A program made the position numbers and the translations under genes. From Rhodopseudomonas boonkerdii (lineage in GTDB: Bacteria > Pseudomonadota > Alphaproteobacteria > Rhizobiales > Xanthobacteraceae): 64,000 nt of DNA. Below are positions 52,876-61,560 of this stretch, piece after piece. Position 1 is the first letter of the stretch. The number at the start of each line of letters is the position of its first letter. The DNA is taken from NCBI RefSeq assembly GCF_021184025.1, contig NZ_CP036537.1, forward strand, positions 2,046,001 to 2,110,000, written 5' to 3'. The notes beneath the pieces were generated by a model. It saw only the letters and a program-made list of their open reading frames with translations. It searched no databases and had not been told where the DNA came from.

Positions 52876-55800
52876 ATGTCCTTCACGGATATCTTCATCA
52901 AACGCCCCGTGCTGGCGGTGGTGGTCAGCCTGCTGATCCTGCTGATCGGCTTCAAGGCGGCCACCAGCCTGCCGATCCGGCAGTATCCGAAGCTCACCAA
53001 CACCGTGATCACCGTCACCACTGTGTATCCCGGGGCGTCTCCGGATCTGATGCAGGGCTTCATCACCACGCCGATCGAGCAAGCCGTCGCGGCTGCCGAA
53101 GGCATCGACTACATGACCTCTGCCTCGACCCAGGGGCAAAGCCTGATCTCGGTCTACATCAAGCTGAATGTGGACCCGAACGCGGCGCTCACCGAAGTGC
53201 TGTCGAAGGTGAATTCGGTCAAATATCTGATCCCGCGTGAAGCCAATGACCCGGTGATCCTGAAGTCTACCGGCGAAACCACCGCGATCATGTATCTCGG
53301 TTTCTCCAGTGACGAGCTGTCCGGTTCGGCGATCTCGGACTATCTGACACGCGCCGTACAGCCGGTGCTGTCGACTGTCGATGGCGTGGCCAATGCTGAA
53401 ATCCTCGGCGGCCAGACCTTCGCAATGCGCCTGTGGCTCGATCCCGTGCGCATGAACGGTCGCGGCGTGTCGGCGGACGACGTGGTCAATGCCATCCGCT
53501 CCAACAACTTCCAGGCAGCGGCGGGTCAGACCAAGGGCTACTACATCATCTCCAACGTCGCCGCGAACACCGACCTGCAGAATGTCGGCGAGTTCAAGCG
53601 GATGATCATCAAGGCGAAGGATGGCGGCTTCGTTCGCATGGAGGATATCGCCACCGTCGAACTTGCCGCGCAAAGCTCCGATGCCAGCGTGGCGTTCAGC
53701 GGTGAGCGCGCGATCTTCATCGGCGTGAAATCGACCCCACTCGGCAACCCGCTCAACATCGTCAAGGGCGTGCGCGACCTGTTCCCGGAACTCGAGCGCA
53801 ACCTGCCGCCATCGATGAAGATGAAGGTGGCCTACGACTCCACCAAGTTCATCACCTCGTCCATCGAGGAGGTGCGCAATACGCTGATCGAAGCGGTGGT
53901 GATCGTGGTCGTGGTCATCTTCCTGTTCCTGGCGTCGCTGCGTTCGGTCATCATTCCGGTGGTGACCATCCCGCTGTCGCTGATCGGTGTCTGCAGTCTC
54001 ATGTTGATGGCCGGGTTCAGCTTCAACCTGCTGACGCTGCTGGCGATGGTGCTCGCCATCGGCCTCGTGGTGGACGACGCCATCGTGGTGGTGGAGAACA
54101 TTCATCGCCATCTGGAGGAGGGCAAGTCGCCGGTGCAGGCGTCGCTGGAAGGCGCGCGCGAAATCATCGGCCCGGTCATCTCCATGACCATTACGCTGGC
54201 GGCGGTCTATGCGCCGATCGGCTTCATCGGCGGTCTCACCGGCGCGCTGTTCCGCGAATTCGCTTTCACGCTGGCGGGCTCCGTGATCGTGTCGGGCGTC
54301 ATCGCGCTGACGCTGTCGCCGATGATGTGCTCGGTGCTGCTCAAGCAGGAGGAGCCGGGCTGGTTCGCCAAGAAGGTCGACAAGGTATTCGGCGCCACCA
54401 CGCGCTGGTATGGCCGGCAGCTCGATCGTTCGCTCGACTATCGCCCGATCACCGCCCTGTTCGCGGTGGTCATCCTCGGTCTCGTCGGCTTCATGTATAT
54501 GAATACGTCCAAGGAGCTGGCGCCCGAGGAAGATCAGGGCATTCTGTTCGCCATCACCAAGGGGCCGAAATACGCCAACATCGACTACTCCGACTATTAC
54601 GGAGACAAGATGGACAAGGTGTTCGCTCAGTTCCCGGAAACGGATCTGCGCTTCATCATCAACGGCATCAACGGCCCGAATAACGGCATTGCCGGCATGC
54701 TCTTGAAGCCATGGGATGAACGCAAGCGCTCGACCAATCAGCTCAAGCAGCCGGTGCAGAACGAGCTCAGCAAGATCGAGGGCGTTCAGGCTTTCGCCTT
54801 CAACCTGCCGGCGCTGCCGGGGGGGCCGGGCGGCCTGCCGATCCAGATGGTGATCAGCACCGTCGGCAGCTTCCAGTCGGTCTATGAGGAGATGGTGAAG
54901 CTGAAGGCTGAAGCACAGAAGAGCGGTCTGTTCATCGTCTCGGACAGCGACCTCGACTTCAACCAGCCGGTGGTGCGCGTCAGTGTCGACCGGTCGAAGG
55001 CGAACGATCTCGGCGTCACCATGCAGAGCGTCGGCAATACGCTGGCTGTGATGCTCGGCGGCAACTATATCAACCGCTTCAACCTCGAAGGCCGCTCCTA
55101 TCAGGTGATTCCGCAGGTGCCGCGCGGCATGCGCATCTCGCAGGATTCACTCGCCAACTACTATGTGCCGACCGCAACGGGCCAGCAGGTTCCGCTGTCG
55201 ACGCTGGTGAAGGTGGAAACCGGCACCAATCCGAACGCGCTGTCGCATTTCAACCAGCTGAACTCGGCGACCTTCCAGGCCGTGCCGATGCCGGGTGTGA
55301 CCGTCGGACAGGCGGTGGACTTCCTCGAACAGGCCGCGAAGAAACTGCCGGCCGGCTTCAACCACGACTATCTCGCTGACTCGCGCCAGTATGTGCAGGA
55401 AGGCAACCAGCTCGCGGTGGCGTTCGGCTTTGCGCTGATCATCATCTTCCTGGTGCTGGCGGCGCAGTTCGAGTCGATCCGCGATCCCTTGGTCATCATG
55501 ATCTCGGTGCCGATGGCCATTTCGGGTGCGTTGATCCCGCTGTTCTTCGGCGTGGCGACGATCAACATCTACACCCAGGTGGGTCTGCTCACGCTGGTCG
55601 GCCTGATCTCGAAGCACGGCATCCTGATGGTGGAGTTCGCCAACGAGCTGCAGCTGAAGGAAGGTCTCGATCGTCGCTCGGCCATCGAAATGGCCGCCCG
55701 CGTTCGTCTGCGTCCGATCCTGATGACGACGGCGGCGATGGTCACCGGCTTGTTGCCGCTGCTCACCGCATCGGGCGCCGGCGCCGCGAGCCGCTTCTCC

Positions 55801-55965
55801 ATCGGCCTCGTGGTGGTCGCCGGCATGCTGATCGGCACGCTGTTCACGCTGTTCGTGCTGCCCGCGGTCTATGTGGCCATCGCCACCGACCACCGCGCCG
55901 GCAAGGAGAGCGAGCGCGCCAGGGAAATCGCCGACTTCGATATGAAGCACGCGAAGACGACGTAA
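52876..55965 (+). CDS. RND multidrug efflux transporter (AcrB/MexB/MexF-like)
   Basis: 1029 residues, full length for HAE1-family pumps. Begins SFTDIFIKRPVLAVVVSLLI; TM4 proton-relay aspartates in IGLVVDDAIVVVENIHRHLE; TM10-11 region with GLISKHGILMVEFANEL and R-L-R-P-I-L-M-T. Two large periplasmic loops follow TM1 and TM7, as expected. It is driven by the proton gradient and expels drugs or lipophilic compounds. A terminator follows 52 nt after the stop, ending the tetR-adaptor-pump operon. Confidence 0.95.
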   Translation: MSFTDIFIKRPVLAVVVSLLILLIGFKAATSLPIRQYPKLTNTVITVTTVYPGASPDLMQGFITTPIEQAVAAAEGIDYMTSASTQGQSLISVYIKLNVDPNAALTEVLSKVNSVKYLIPREANDPVILKSTGETTAIMYLGFSSDELSGSAISDYLTRAVQPVLSTVDGVANAEILGGQTFAMRLWLDPVRMNGRGVSADDVVNAIRSNNFQAAAGQTKGYYIISNVAANTDLQNVGEFKRMIIKAKDGGFVRMEDIATVELAAQSSDASVAFSGERAIFIGVKSTPLGNPLNIVKGVRDLFPELERNLPPSMKMKVAYDSTKFITSSIEEVRNTLIEAVVIVVVVIFLFLASLRSVIIPVVTIPLSLIGVCSLMLMAGFSFNLLTLLAMVLAIGLVVDDAIVVVENIHRHLEEGKSPVQASLEGAREIIGPVISMTITLAAVYAPIGFIGGLTGALFREFAFTLAGSVIVSGVIALTLSPMMCSVLLKQEEPGWFAKKVDKVFGATTRWYGRQLDRSLDYRPITALFAVVILGLVGFMYMNTSKELAPEEDQGILFAITKGPKYANIDYSDYYGDKMDKVFAQFPETDLRFIINGINGPNNGIAGMLLKPWDERKRSTNQLKQPVQNELSKIEGVQAFAFNLPALPGGPGGLPIQMVISTVGSFQSVYEEMVKLKAEAQKSGLFIVSDSDLDFNQPVVRVSVDRSKANDLGVTMQSVGNTLAVMLGGNYINRFNLEGRSYQVIPQVPRGMRISQDSLANYYVPTATGQQVPLSTLVKVETGTNPNALSHFNQLNSATFQAVPMPGVTVGQAVDFLEQAAKKLPAGFNHDYLADSRQYVQEGNQLAVAFGFALIIIFLVLAAQFESIRDPLVIMISVPMAISGALIPLFFGVATINIYTQVGLLTLVGLISKHGILMVEFANELQLKEGLDRRSAIEMAARVRLRPILMTTAAMVTGLLPLLTASGAGAASRFSIGLVVVAGMLIGTLFTLFVLPAVYVAIATDHRAGKESERAREIADFDMKHAKTT

Positions 55966-56017
55966 CGCATCAGGCCTTGCGGCGCTGAGCTTGCACGAAT
56001 AGATTGATCCATGTTGG

Positions 56018-56048
56018 AAGGCGGATCGGCAATGTCGGTCCGCCTTTT
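56018..56048 (+). terminator. Intrinsic terminator of the RND operon
   Basis: Stem AAGGCGGA (56018-56025) and TCCGCCTT (56039-56046) with a 13-nt loop, followed by TTGATTTT. Located 52 nt after the pump stop codon. Confidence 0.75.
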
Positions 56049-56118
56049 GATTTTGAGGGCCTACACACTCAGTCCGTCATGGAGAGGAGGCCTAGCGGCG
56101 CAATTGCGCCGCTGAGAG

Positions 56119-56226
56119 CGCCGTCTCGAACCATGAGTTCGCCTGGCTCGGAGCGTGCAGCCATTCCTTGCGAATGGCTTCACCATTCGCTGGGAGACGC
56201 GCGCTTTGCGCGCTCCTCAGGATGAG
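56119..56226. repeat. Palindromic intergenic repeat, family C copy 2 (inverted)
   Basis: Reads GCCGTCTCGAACCATGAG at the left and GCGCTCCTCAGGATGAGGG at the right, the reverse complement of copy 1 at 28919, and keeps the inner AGCGAATGG/CCATTCGCT arms. Sits between the RND operon terminator and the convergent UdgX gene. Confidence 0.8.
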
Positions 56227-56244
56227 GGCGGAGTGGAATAGGGG

Positions 56245-57708
56245 TTACGCAGCCCGTGCTTTTTCGCTCAGATGCGCCGCGACAATGCGCAGGTCTTCGA
56301 CAAAATTCGCATACTCGGTTGCCCGCGCCTCTTCATCCGGTAGCCGCAATAGATAGGATGGATGTACGGTCACCAGCACGCGTGTGCCGTCATCGAGATC
56401 GATCACGCGCCCGCGCGTCTTGCCGACCGGCACGATCTTGCCGAACACGCTCTGCGCAGCCGTCGCGCCCATGGCGACAACGAGCTCGGGTTTCACCAAT
56501 GCTTTCTCGCGCTCGTACCAAGGGCGGCACGCCTTGATCTCCGGCGTCGCCGGTTTCTGATGCAGCCGGAATTTACCGCGTGGCACGAATTTGAAATGCT
56601 TCACGGCATTGGTGACGTAGACTTTCTCGCGGATAATCCCGGCTTCCTTCAGCGCCTTGTCGAGCATCTGCCCGGCCGGACCGACAAATGGTTTGCCGGC
56701 AAGGTCTTCCCTGTCGCCTGGCTGTTCACCGACCATCATGACTGATGCATGTTTTGGTCCTTCGCCAAACACGGTCTGCGTCGCGTCTTTCCAGAGCGCG
56801 CAGGCGCGGCAGTCTGCAGCCTCATCGCGCAGCGCAGCGAGGCTCGTATCATCAGGATATTCGGTCGGTGCGATAGAATGGGATCTCGCCATGGCATCCT
56901 CCCGGCGCTGCGGCTTCTTTGGCTCCTGTGCTTCGGCGGCAATCATTTCGCTCGTGACTCGTTCCGCTTTCTCGATCAGCGGCTTGATCAGCCCGGCTTC
57001 GGGCAGGTTGCGCCAGTATTTCCTCGGCATCTCCTTCTGCATCGCTTTGGTCTTCAGGCGGGCTGGATTGAAGATGCTCGCATAGTAGGTGCGCCACGTC
57101 TCTTCGAGACGATCGCTCGATGGCGCCATGGATTTATCGACGCCTGGCAAAAACGACACGTCGTGCCCGTCCCAATGCGCGCACAGATCGGGAGTCAGGA
57201 TCGACCATGCCATGTCGGCAAAGCGCCTTGCGAAGAACGGCGCGGCCAGTTCGACGATGTGATGCTCCGGTTCGAACCAGGCCACAAAATGCGATTGTGG
57301 TTCGCGGCCGATCTCGCGAAACCGAACAAAGGCATGCATCTTGTGCTCGTCGCGGCGGATCGCCTTGGCCATGCTTTCCAGTTTTGAAGTGTCTGCATCG
57401 GTGGAGAGCTGCAGCAGGTCATGATTGCTGCGCAATCGCCACAGCATGCGATAGAGCAGGGCGAAACGCTCGGGATTGCGATGCAGGATGACGTGTTGCG
57501 CGAGATCGACAAAATGGGCGGGGACGTTGAACGTGCCGCGCATCTCTTGGAGCGGTACATCCAGCGTCGCTGGAAACAGCTCCGGCTCATCGCCGTCAGC
57601 AACGCGCCAGGTCACATCCTCAGGCGCGACGCCGTTCATCGCCAGTAAACGCGCCGCCTTGCGCCAGCCGTCGAAATCGGTTTCGCCGTTGAGCGTGATG
57701 GTGTGCAT
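56245..57708 (-). CDS. UdgX-type uracil-DNA glycosylase with N-terminal DUF4130 domain
   Basis: 487 residues, a fusion. Residues ~1-270 match DUF4130 (the 'probable DNA metabolism' protein that partners the radical-SAM repair protein), with SKLESMAKAIRRDEHKMHAFVRFR and FARRFADMAWSILTPD. Residues ~290-487 are a family 4-like UDG: four-Cys cluster candidates with CRACALW, active-site GEQPGDREDLAGKPFVGPAG (from residue ~327), and HPSYLLRLPD. The loop ending RLH383QKP corresponds to the UdgX loop whose His makes a covalent bond to uracil-DNA. ATG 57708 fits the domain start. The radical-SAM partner gene is immediately upstream on the same strand. Confidence 0.9.
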   Translation of the reverse strand: MHTITLNGETDFDGWRKAARLLAMNGVAPEDVTWRVADGDEPELFPATLDVPLQEMRGTFNVPAHFVDLAQHVILHRNPERFALLYRMLWRLRSNHDLLQLSTDADTSKLESMAKAIRRDEHKMHAFVRFREIGREPQSHFVAWFEPEHHIVELAAPFFARRFADMAWSILTPDLCAHWDGHDVSFLPGVDKSMAPSSDRLEETWRTYYASIFNPARLKTKAMQKEMPRKYWRNLPEAGLIKPLIEKAERVTSEMIAAEAQEPKKPQRREDAMARSHSIAPTEYPDDTSLAALRDEAADCRACALWKDATQTVFGEGPKHASVMMVGEQPGDREDLAGKPFVGPAGQMLDKALKEAGIIREKVYVTNAVKHFKFVPRGKFRLHQKPATPEIKACRPWYEREKALVKPELVVAMGATAAQSVFGKIVPVGKTRGRVIDLDDGTRVLVTVHPSYLLRLPDEEARATEYANFVEDLRIVAAHLSEKARAA

Positions 57709-57744
57709 TGGCTCAAATCTTTCTTCCCAACACTCTCCAGCTCT

Positions 57745-57847
57745 CATCCTGAGGAGCCGCAGCGGCGTCTCGAAGGATGGCCGCAAGCTCAGCGCCAAGC
57801 CAGCTCATGGTTCGAGACGGCGCTTCGCGACTCCTCACCATGAGGAG
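57745..57847. repeat. Palindromic intergenic repeat, family C copy 3
   Basis: Begins CATCCTGAGGAGCCGC, includes CGTCTCGAAGGATGG and CATGGTTCGAGACGGCG, ends CTCCTCACCATGAGG. Same orientation as copy 1. It separates the radical-SAM and UdgX genes, which are on the same strand. Confidence 0.85.
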
Positions 57848-57863
57848 CTGTGTATTGTGCCTG

Positions 57864-59105
57864 TCAGAAAGCAAAGCCCAATTGCTTGGCTTTCGGCTTG
57901 AAGCGTTCGGCCAGTTGCGCGCTGTCGAGAAGGTGCACGGCCGGCCGATGATCGGGAAGAACGATGAACGGTAACGCCTTGTTCCGCGGGATGTGCAGCT
58001 TTGCCAGATCGCCGACGCGGATCGAGGAAATCCGCCGCGTTTCAATGATCCGCTGCACGGCACGCGCACCGAAGCCCGGCACCCGCAACAGGTCTTCGCG
58101 GCTGGCGCGGTTGACGTCGAGCGGGAAACGGTCGCGGTGGCGCAGCGCCCAGGCGAGTTTCGGGTCCATGTCCAGCGGCAGCATGCCGCTTTCGCTGCCC
58201 ACGATCTCGTCGGGATCGAAACCGTAGAACCGCATCAGCCAGTCGGCCTGATATAGCCGGTGCTCACGCATCAAAGGCGGCGCGCGCAGCGGCAGCGAAC
58301 GGCTAGCATCGGGGATCGGGCTGAAAGCGGAGTAATAGACGCGCTTGAGATGATACGAGCCGTAGAGATTGGCAGAGGTCTTGATGATGGTGGCATCATT
58401 GGCGCTGTCGGCGCCGACGATCATCTGCGTGCTTTGACCCGCCGGCGCAAAGCGTGGCGCGGTGCGGCCGCGGGGCGTGGGTTTGGCACCCTCGCGCGCC
58501 TCGTCCAGTTTCAGCCGCAGACGTCCCATGGTGCGACGGATCGCGCGGACGTCCTTCTCCGGCGCGAGGTTCTTCAGGCTGCCTTCGTCCGGCACCTCGA
58601 TGTTGATCGAGAGCCGGTCGGCATATTTGCCCGCCTCGGCGATAAGCGCATCATCGGCTTCGGGGATCGTCTTCAGATGGATGTAACCGCGGAAATGATG
58701 CTCTTCGCGCAGCTTGCGCGCGACGGCGACCACTTGCTCCATCGTGTAATCTGCGCTGCGGATGATGCCAGAGGAAAGAAACAGCCCCTCAATGTAATTG
58801 CGTCGATAGAAATCCAGCGTCAGCTGCACCACTTCGTCTACGGTGAAGCGCGCCCGCGTTACATTGCTGGAGGCACGGTTGACGCAATAGAGGCAATCGT
58901 AGTTGCAGGCATTGGTGAGGAGAATCTTGAGCAGCGAGATGCAGCGGCCGTCCGGCGCATAGGAGTGACAGATGCCCATGCCTGCATCGGTCGATCCCAT
59001 GCCTTTGCCGTCGCGCGAGTCCCGCTTCTCCGTGCCGCTCGATGCGCAGGAGGCGTCATACTTCGCAGCATCCGCGAGGATCTCCAGCTTGCGCTTCACG
59101 TCCAT
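57864..59105 (-). CDS. Putative DNA modification/repair radical SAM protein
   Basis: 413 residues. The 4Fe-4S motif C67-N-Y-D-C71-L-Y-C74 (C-x3-C-x2-C) lies in a radical SAM barrel that includes RGYIHLKTIPEAD and ADRLSINIEVPDEGSL, and the C-terminus has a helix-hairpin-helix (VNRASREDLLRVPGFGARAVQRII by ends, residues ~335-358) for non-specific DNA binding. This is the family annotated as 'putative DNA modification/repair radical SAM protein', nearly always paired with a DUF4130 or UdgX protein, as here. The reaction is not known to me. It is divergent from imuA, with a LexA box between. Confidence 0.92.
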   Translation of the reverse strand: MDVKRKLEILADAAKYDASCASSGTEKRDSRDGKGMGSTDAGMGICHSYAPDGRCISLLKILLTNACNYDCLYCVNRASSNVTRARFTVDEVVQLTLDFYRRNYIEGLFLSSGIIRSADYTMEQVVAVARKLREEHHFRGYIHLKTIPEADDALIAEAGKYADRLSINIEVPDEGSLKNLAPEKDVRAIRRTMGRLRLKLDEAREGAKPTPRGRTAPRFAPAGQSTQMIVGADSANDATIIKTSANLYGSYHLKRVYYSAFSPIPDASRSLPLRAPPLMREHRLYQADWLMRFYGFDPDEIVGSESGMLPLDMDPKLAWALRHRDRFPLDVNRASREDLLRVPGFGARAVQRIIETRRISSIRVGDLAKLHIPRNKALPFIVLPDHRPAVHLLDSAQLAERFKPKAKQLGFAF

Positions 59106-59153
59106 TCCAAATTCCTTCCAATACCACCGCCAAAATTTGGGGCGTGCTCCCCG

Positions 59154-59200
59154 TTGACTCGTCCGGGCCAGTGGGTTTTATATAGGAACATACCATGAAC
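59154..59200 (+). promoter_or_regulatory. LexA-controlled SOS promoter between imuA and the radical SAM gene
   Basis: GAACATACCATGAAC at 59186-59200 is an exact GAAC-N7-GAAC box, the alphaproteobacterial LexA operator. Just upstream are TTGACT (59154-59159) and a TTTATATA -10 region (59177-59184). The box overlaps the expected start of the imuA transcript, 65 nt before its ATG, and is 81 nt from the divergent radical-SAM start, so it may control both directions. Confidence 0.85.
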
Positions 59201-59264
59201 AATGTGGCCGGCAAAGCGTTCATCAAAAACCTTTGTCGGCACCGGATTTTTTGAGGAGCGTCGC

Positions 59265-60083
59265 ATGACCAGCGCACGCACGGACATGCTTGCGCGCCTG
59301 CGCGGCAGCATCGAACGGATCGAGGGTCATGATGACACCGTTCGCTTCGATCGCGTGGCGCTCGGCCATTCCGAGGCCGATACCGTGCTGCAAGGCGGCC
59401 TCATGCGTGGCGCCCTGCATGAGGTGTTTGCGCTGGAGACACGGCAGATCGGCGCGGCGACGGGCTTTGTCTCCGGCATCGCCCAGCGCCTGAGCAGGGG
59501 CAGGCCGCTGTTCTGGATCCGGCAGGATTTCGTCGCTCGTGAAGCAGGCGCCTTGGCGATGACGGGGCTCAAGGAACTCGGTCTCGATCCGCGCTGCATC
59601 GTGCTGGTGCAGGCGGCCGATCACGAGATGGCGCTGCGCGTCGGCGCGGACGCGCTGGCCTGCGATGCGCTCGGCGCCGTGGTGCTCGATCTGTGGGGCG
59701 AGGTGCGGGCCTTCGATCTCGTTGCCAGCCGCAAATATACGCTCGCCGCGCAAAGCTCCGGGGTGAGCTGCGTGATGCTGCGTACCTCCGCCTTGCCGAT
59801 GGTCAGCACTGCGGAGACGCGCTGGGTGGTGCAGGCGGCGCCTTCGCCGGAGGTGGCGCCATGGGAGGCCTGGGGAGTGCCGATCCTCGATGCGCAACTT
59901 GTTCGCAACCGCCACGGCATGACAGGCCGTTGGATCATGGAATGGAAATGTGATGAGTGCCTTTTCCGTGAAACCTGGTCTCGTACAGACGAGACGGATT
60001 CTCAGTCTGTGGCTGCCGCGCCTGCCGACCGACCGCATCAAGCGCCAGCGCGTCCGCAACGGCGCGTTGCACGACGCGCATGA
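59265..60083 (+). CDS. imuA: ImuA, RecA-like mutasome accessory protein
   Basis: 272 residues. Family features: LPxG-like region GHSEADTVLQGGLMRGALHEVFA, GFVSGIAQRLS, PLFWIRQDFVAREAGAL, GLDPRCIVLVQAADHEMALRVGADALAC, and the end GRWIMEWKCDEC. It is part of the SOS mutagenesis cassette with ImuB and DnaE2. GAGGAG six nucleotides upstream fixes ATG 59265. Its last ~45 codons overlap the beginning of imuB in another frame (134 nt), and this tail is rich in Ala, Pro and Arg, so it is likely a read-through end rather than a folded domain. Confidence 0.92.
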   Translation: MTSARTDMLARLRGSIERIEGHDDTVRFDRVALGHSEADTVLQGGLMRGALHEVFALETRQIGAATGFVSGIAQRLSRGRPLFWIRQDFVAREAGALAMTGLKELGLDPRCIVLVQAADHEMALRVGADALACDALGAVVLDLWGEVRAFDLVASRKYTLAAQSSGVSCVMLRTSALPMVSTAETRWVVQAAPSPEVAPWEAWGVPILDAQLVRNRHGMTGRWIMEWKCDECLFRETWSRTDETDSQSVAAAPADRPHQAPARPQRRVARRA

Positions 60084-61560
60084 GCCTGTCATCGTCGTTG
60101 CCAAGGAGAACAATGCCTGGCAGGTCACGGCGCTGAACGATGCGGCGGCCGGACTCGGCCTCGAGATTGGCACGCCGCTCGCCAATGCGCGCGCGGTCTG
60201 TCCCGATATCGGTGTCTGCGATGCCGATCCTGTCGCCGATACCGAATTGCTGAATGCCATCGCCGACTGGTGCGATCGTTTTACGCCGCTGGTTGCGCTC
60301 GATCCGCCGCATGGCCTGTTTCTCGATATCACCGGCTGCGCGCATCTGTTCGGCGGCGAGGCGGCGCTGATGCGGCAACTATGCGACACGCTGCACCGGC
60401 AGGGTTTCATTGTCAGTGCAGCCATTGCCGGCACCTCGATCTGCGCCCGTACACTGAGCCGTTACAAGCCCAATTACATCGTGGCTGCCGGCGACGAAGC
60501 CAAGGCCGTCACGCCGCTGCCACTTTATCCGCTCGGTGCCGATGATACGATCATCCGCGGTCTGCGCCGGGCTGGTCTCAAGACCATCGGCGATGTCGCG
60601 GCGCGTGGTCGTCATGAAATCACTGCGCGCTTTGGTGCGGCTTTCACCGCATTGCTGGAAGCGGCACTGGGGCAAAGCGACAGTCCGATCAGTCCGCGAA
60701 AACCGCTGCCGGATTACATCGTCGAGAAACGCTTCCCCGAGCCGATCGCGACGGATGCCGTAATCGCGGCGACGCTGCATGGTTTGGCCGGCATGCTGAT
60801 CGCGGCAATGGACAAGCAGGGCAAAGGCGCACGTCTGCTGGAGGCGGCTTTTTTCCGCACCGATGGTGCGGTCCGCGTGATCGGCGCACAGACCGGGCAA
60901 GCGGTGAACCGCGTCGAGACCATAGACCGTCTGTTTCGCGAGCGCCTCGACGCCATCGCCGATCCCCTCGATCCCGGCTTCGGTTTCGACATGATCCGGC
61001 TCTCGGCCAGCCACACCGAAATCGTGGTGCAGCAGCAGAACGATCTCGACAGCCGCGTGCAGGACAATGACGAGGTGCTTGGCTTGATCGATCGTCTCTC
61101 GGCGCGGATCGGTCCGCGCCGTGTCCTTGTGCATCTGCCGGTCGATACGCATATTCCGGAGCTGGAAGCGAATCCGATGCCGGCCCAGCAGGGCCTGATC
61201 GATGCATCGTCTGTGCCATGGCCGCTGCGCATCGCCGGCGAGCCGCCGCTACGACCGCTGCGTTTGTTCGAACGGCCGGAGCCGATCGATGTCGCGCTCG
61301 CCGAATTTCCCGATAAGCCGCCGAAATATTTCACATGGCGACGCGTCAAGCATGTCGTGCGCCGCGCCGAAGGTCCGGAACGTATCGCGATGGAGTGGTG
61401 GCGCATGCAGGAGCCGCAGCCCACGCGCGACTACTTTCGCATTGAAGACGATAGGGGACAGCGGCTCTGGATCTTTCGCGATGGGCTCTATGGCGAGGTT
61501 CTGGATGCGAAGGAAAATCGCATCGATCCAAAATGGTTCGTGCACGGATTATTCGCATGA
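59950..61560 (+). CDS. imuB: ImuB, Y-family polymerase-like mutasome protein
   Basis: 536 residues, Y-family fold. The N-terminus has ILSLWLPRLPTDRIKRQR where a true DinB has the metal-binding Asp, and LDPPHGLFLDITGCAHLFGGE where DinB has S-x-D-E, so the catalytic carboxylates are missing, as in other ImuB proteins that act as hubs binding the clamp and DnaE2. An HhH region (LRRAGLKTIGDVAARG) and a long C-terminal extension follow. It starts at GTG 59950 or ATG 59953 inside imuA. Its stop overlaps the dnaE2 start (ATGA). Confidence 0.92.
   Translation: MMSAFSVKPGLVQTRRILSLWLPRLPTDRIKRQRVRNGALHDAHEPVIVVAKENNAWQVTALNDAAAGLGLEIGTPLANARAVCPDIGVCDADPVADTELLNAIADWCDRFTPLVALDPPHGLFLDITGCAHLFGGEAALMRQLCDTLHRQGFIVSAAIAGTSICARTLSRYKPNYIVAAGDEAKAVTPLPLYPLGADDTIIRGLRRAGLKTIGDVAARGRHEITARFGAAFTALLEAALGQSDSPISPRKPLPDYIVEKRFPEPIATDAVIAATLHGLAGMLIAAMDKQGKGARLLEAAFFRTDGAVRVIGAQTGQAVNRVETIDRLFRERLDAIADPLDPGFGFDMIRLSASHTEIVVQQQNDLDSRVQDNDEVLGLIDRLSARIGPRRVLVHLPVDTHIPELEANPMPAQQGLIDASSVPWPLRIAGEPPLRPLRLFERPEPIDVALAEFPDKPPKYFTWRRVKHVVRRAEGPERIAMEWWRMQEPQPTRDYFRIEDDRGQRLWIFRDGLYGEVLDAKENRIDPKWFVHGLFA

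Noticed and set aside
51556..54111. An 851-codon minus-strand open frame opposite the efflux operon
   Set aside because: Antisense shadow of the adaptor and RND genes; it crosses three real gene boundaries.
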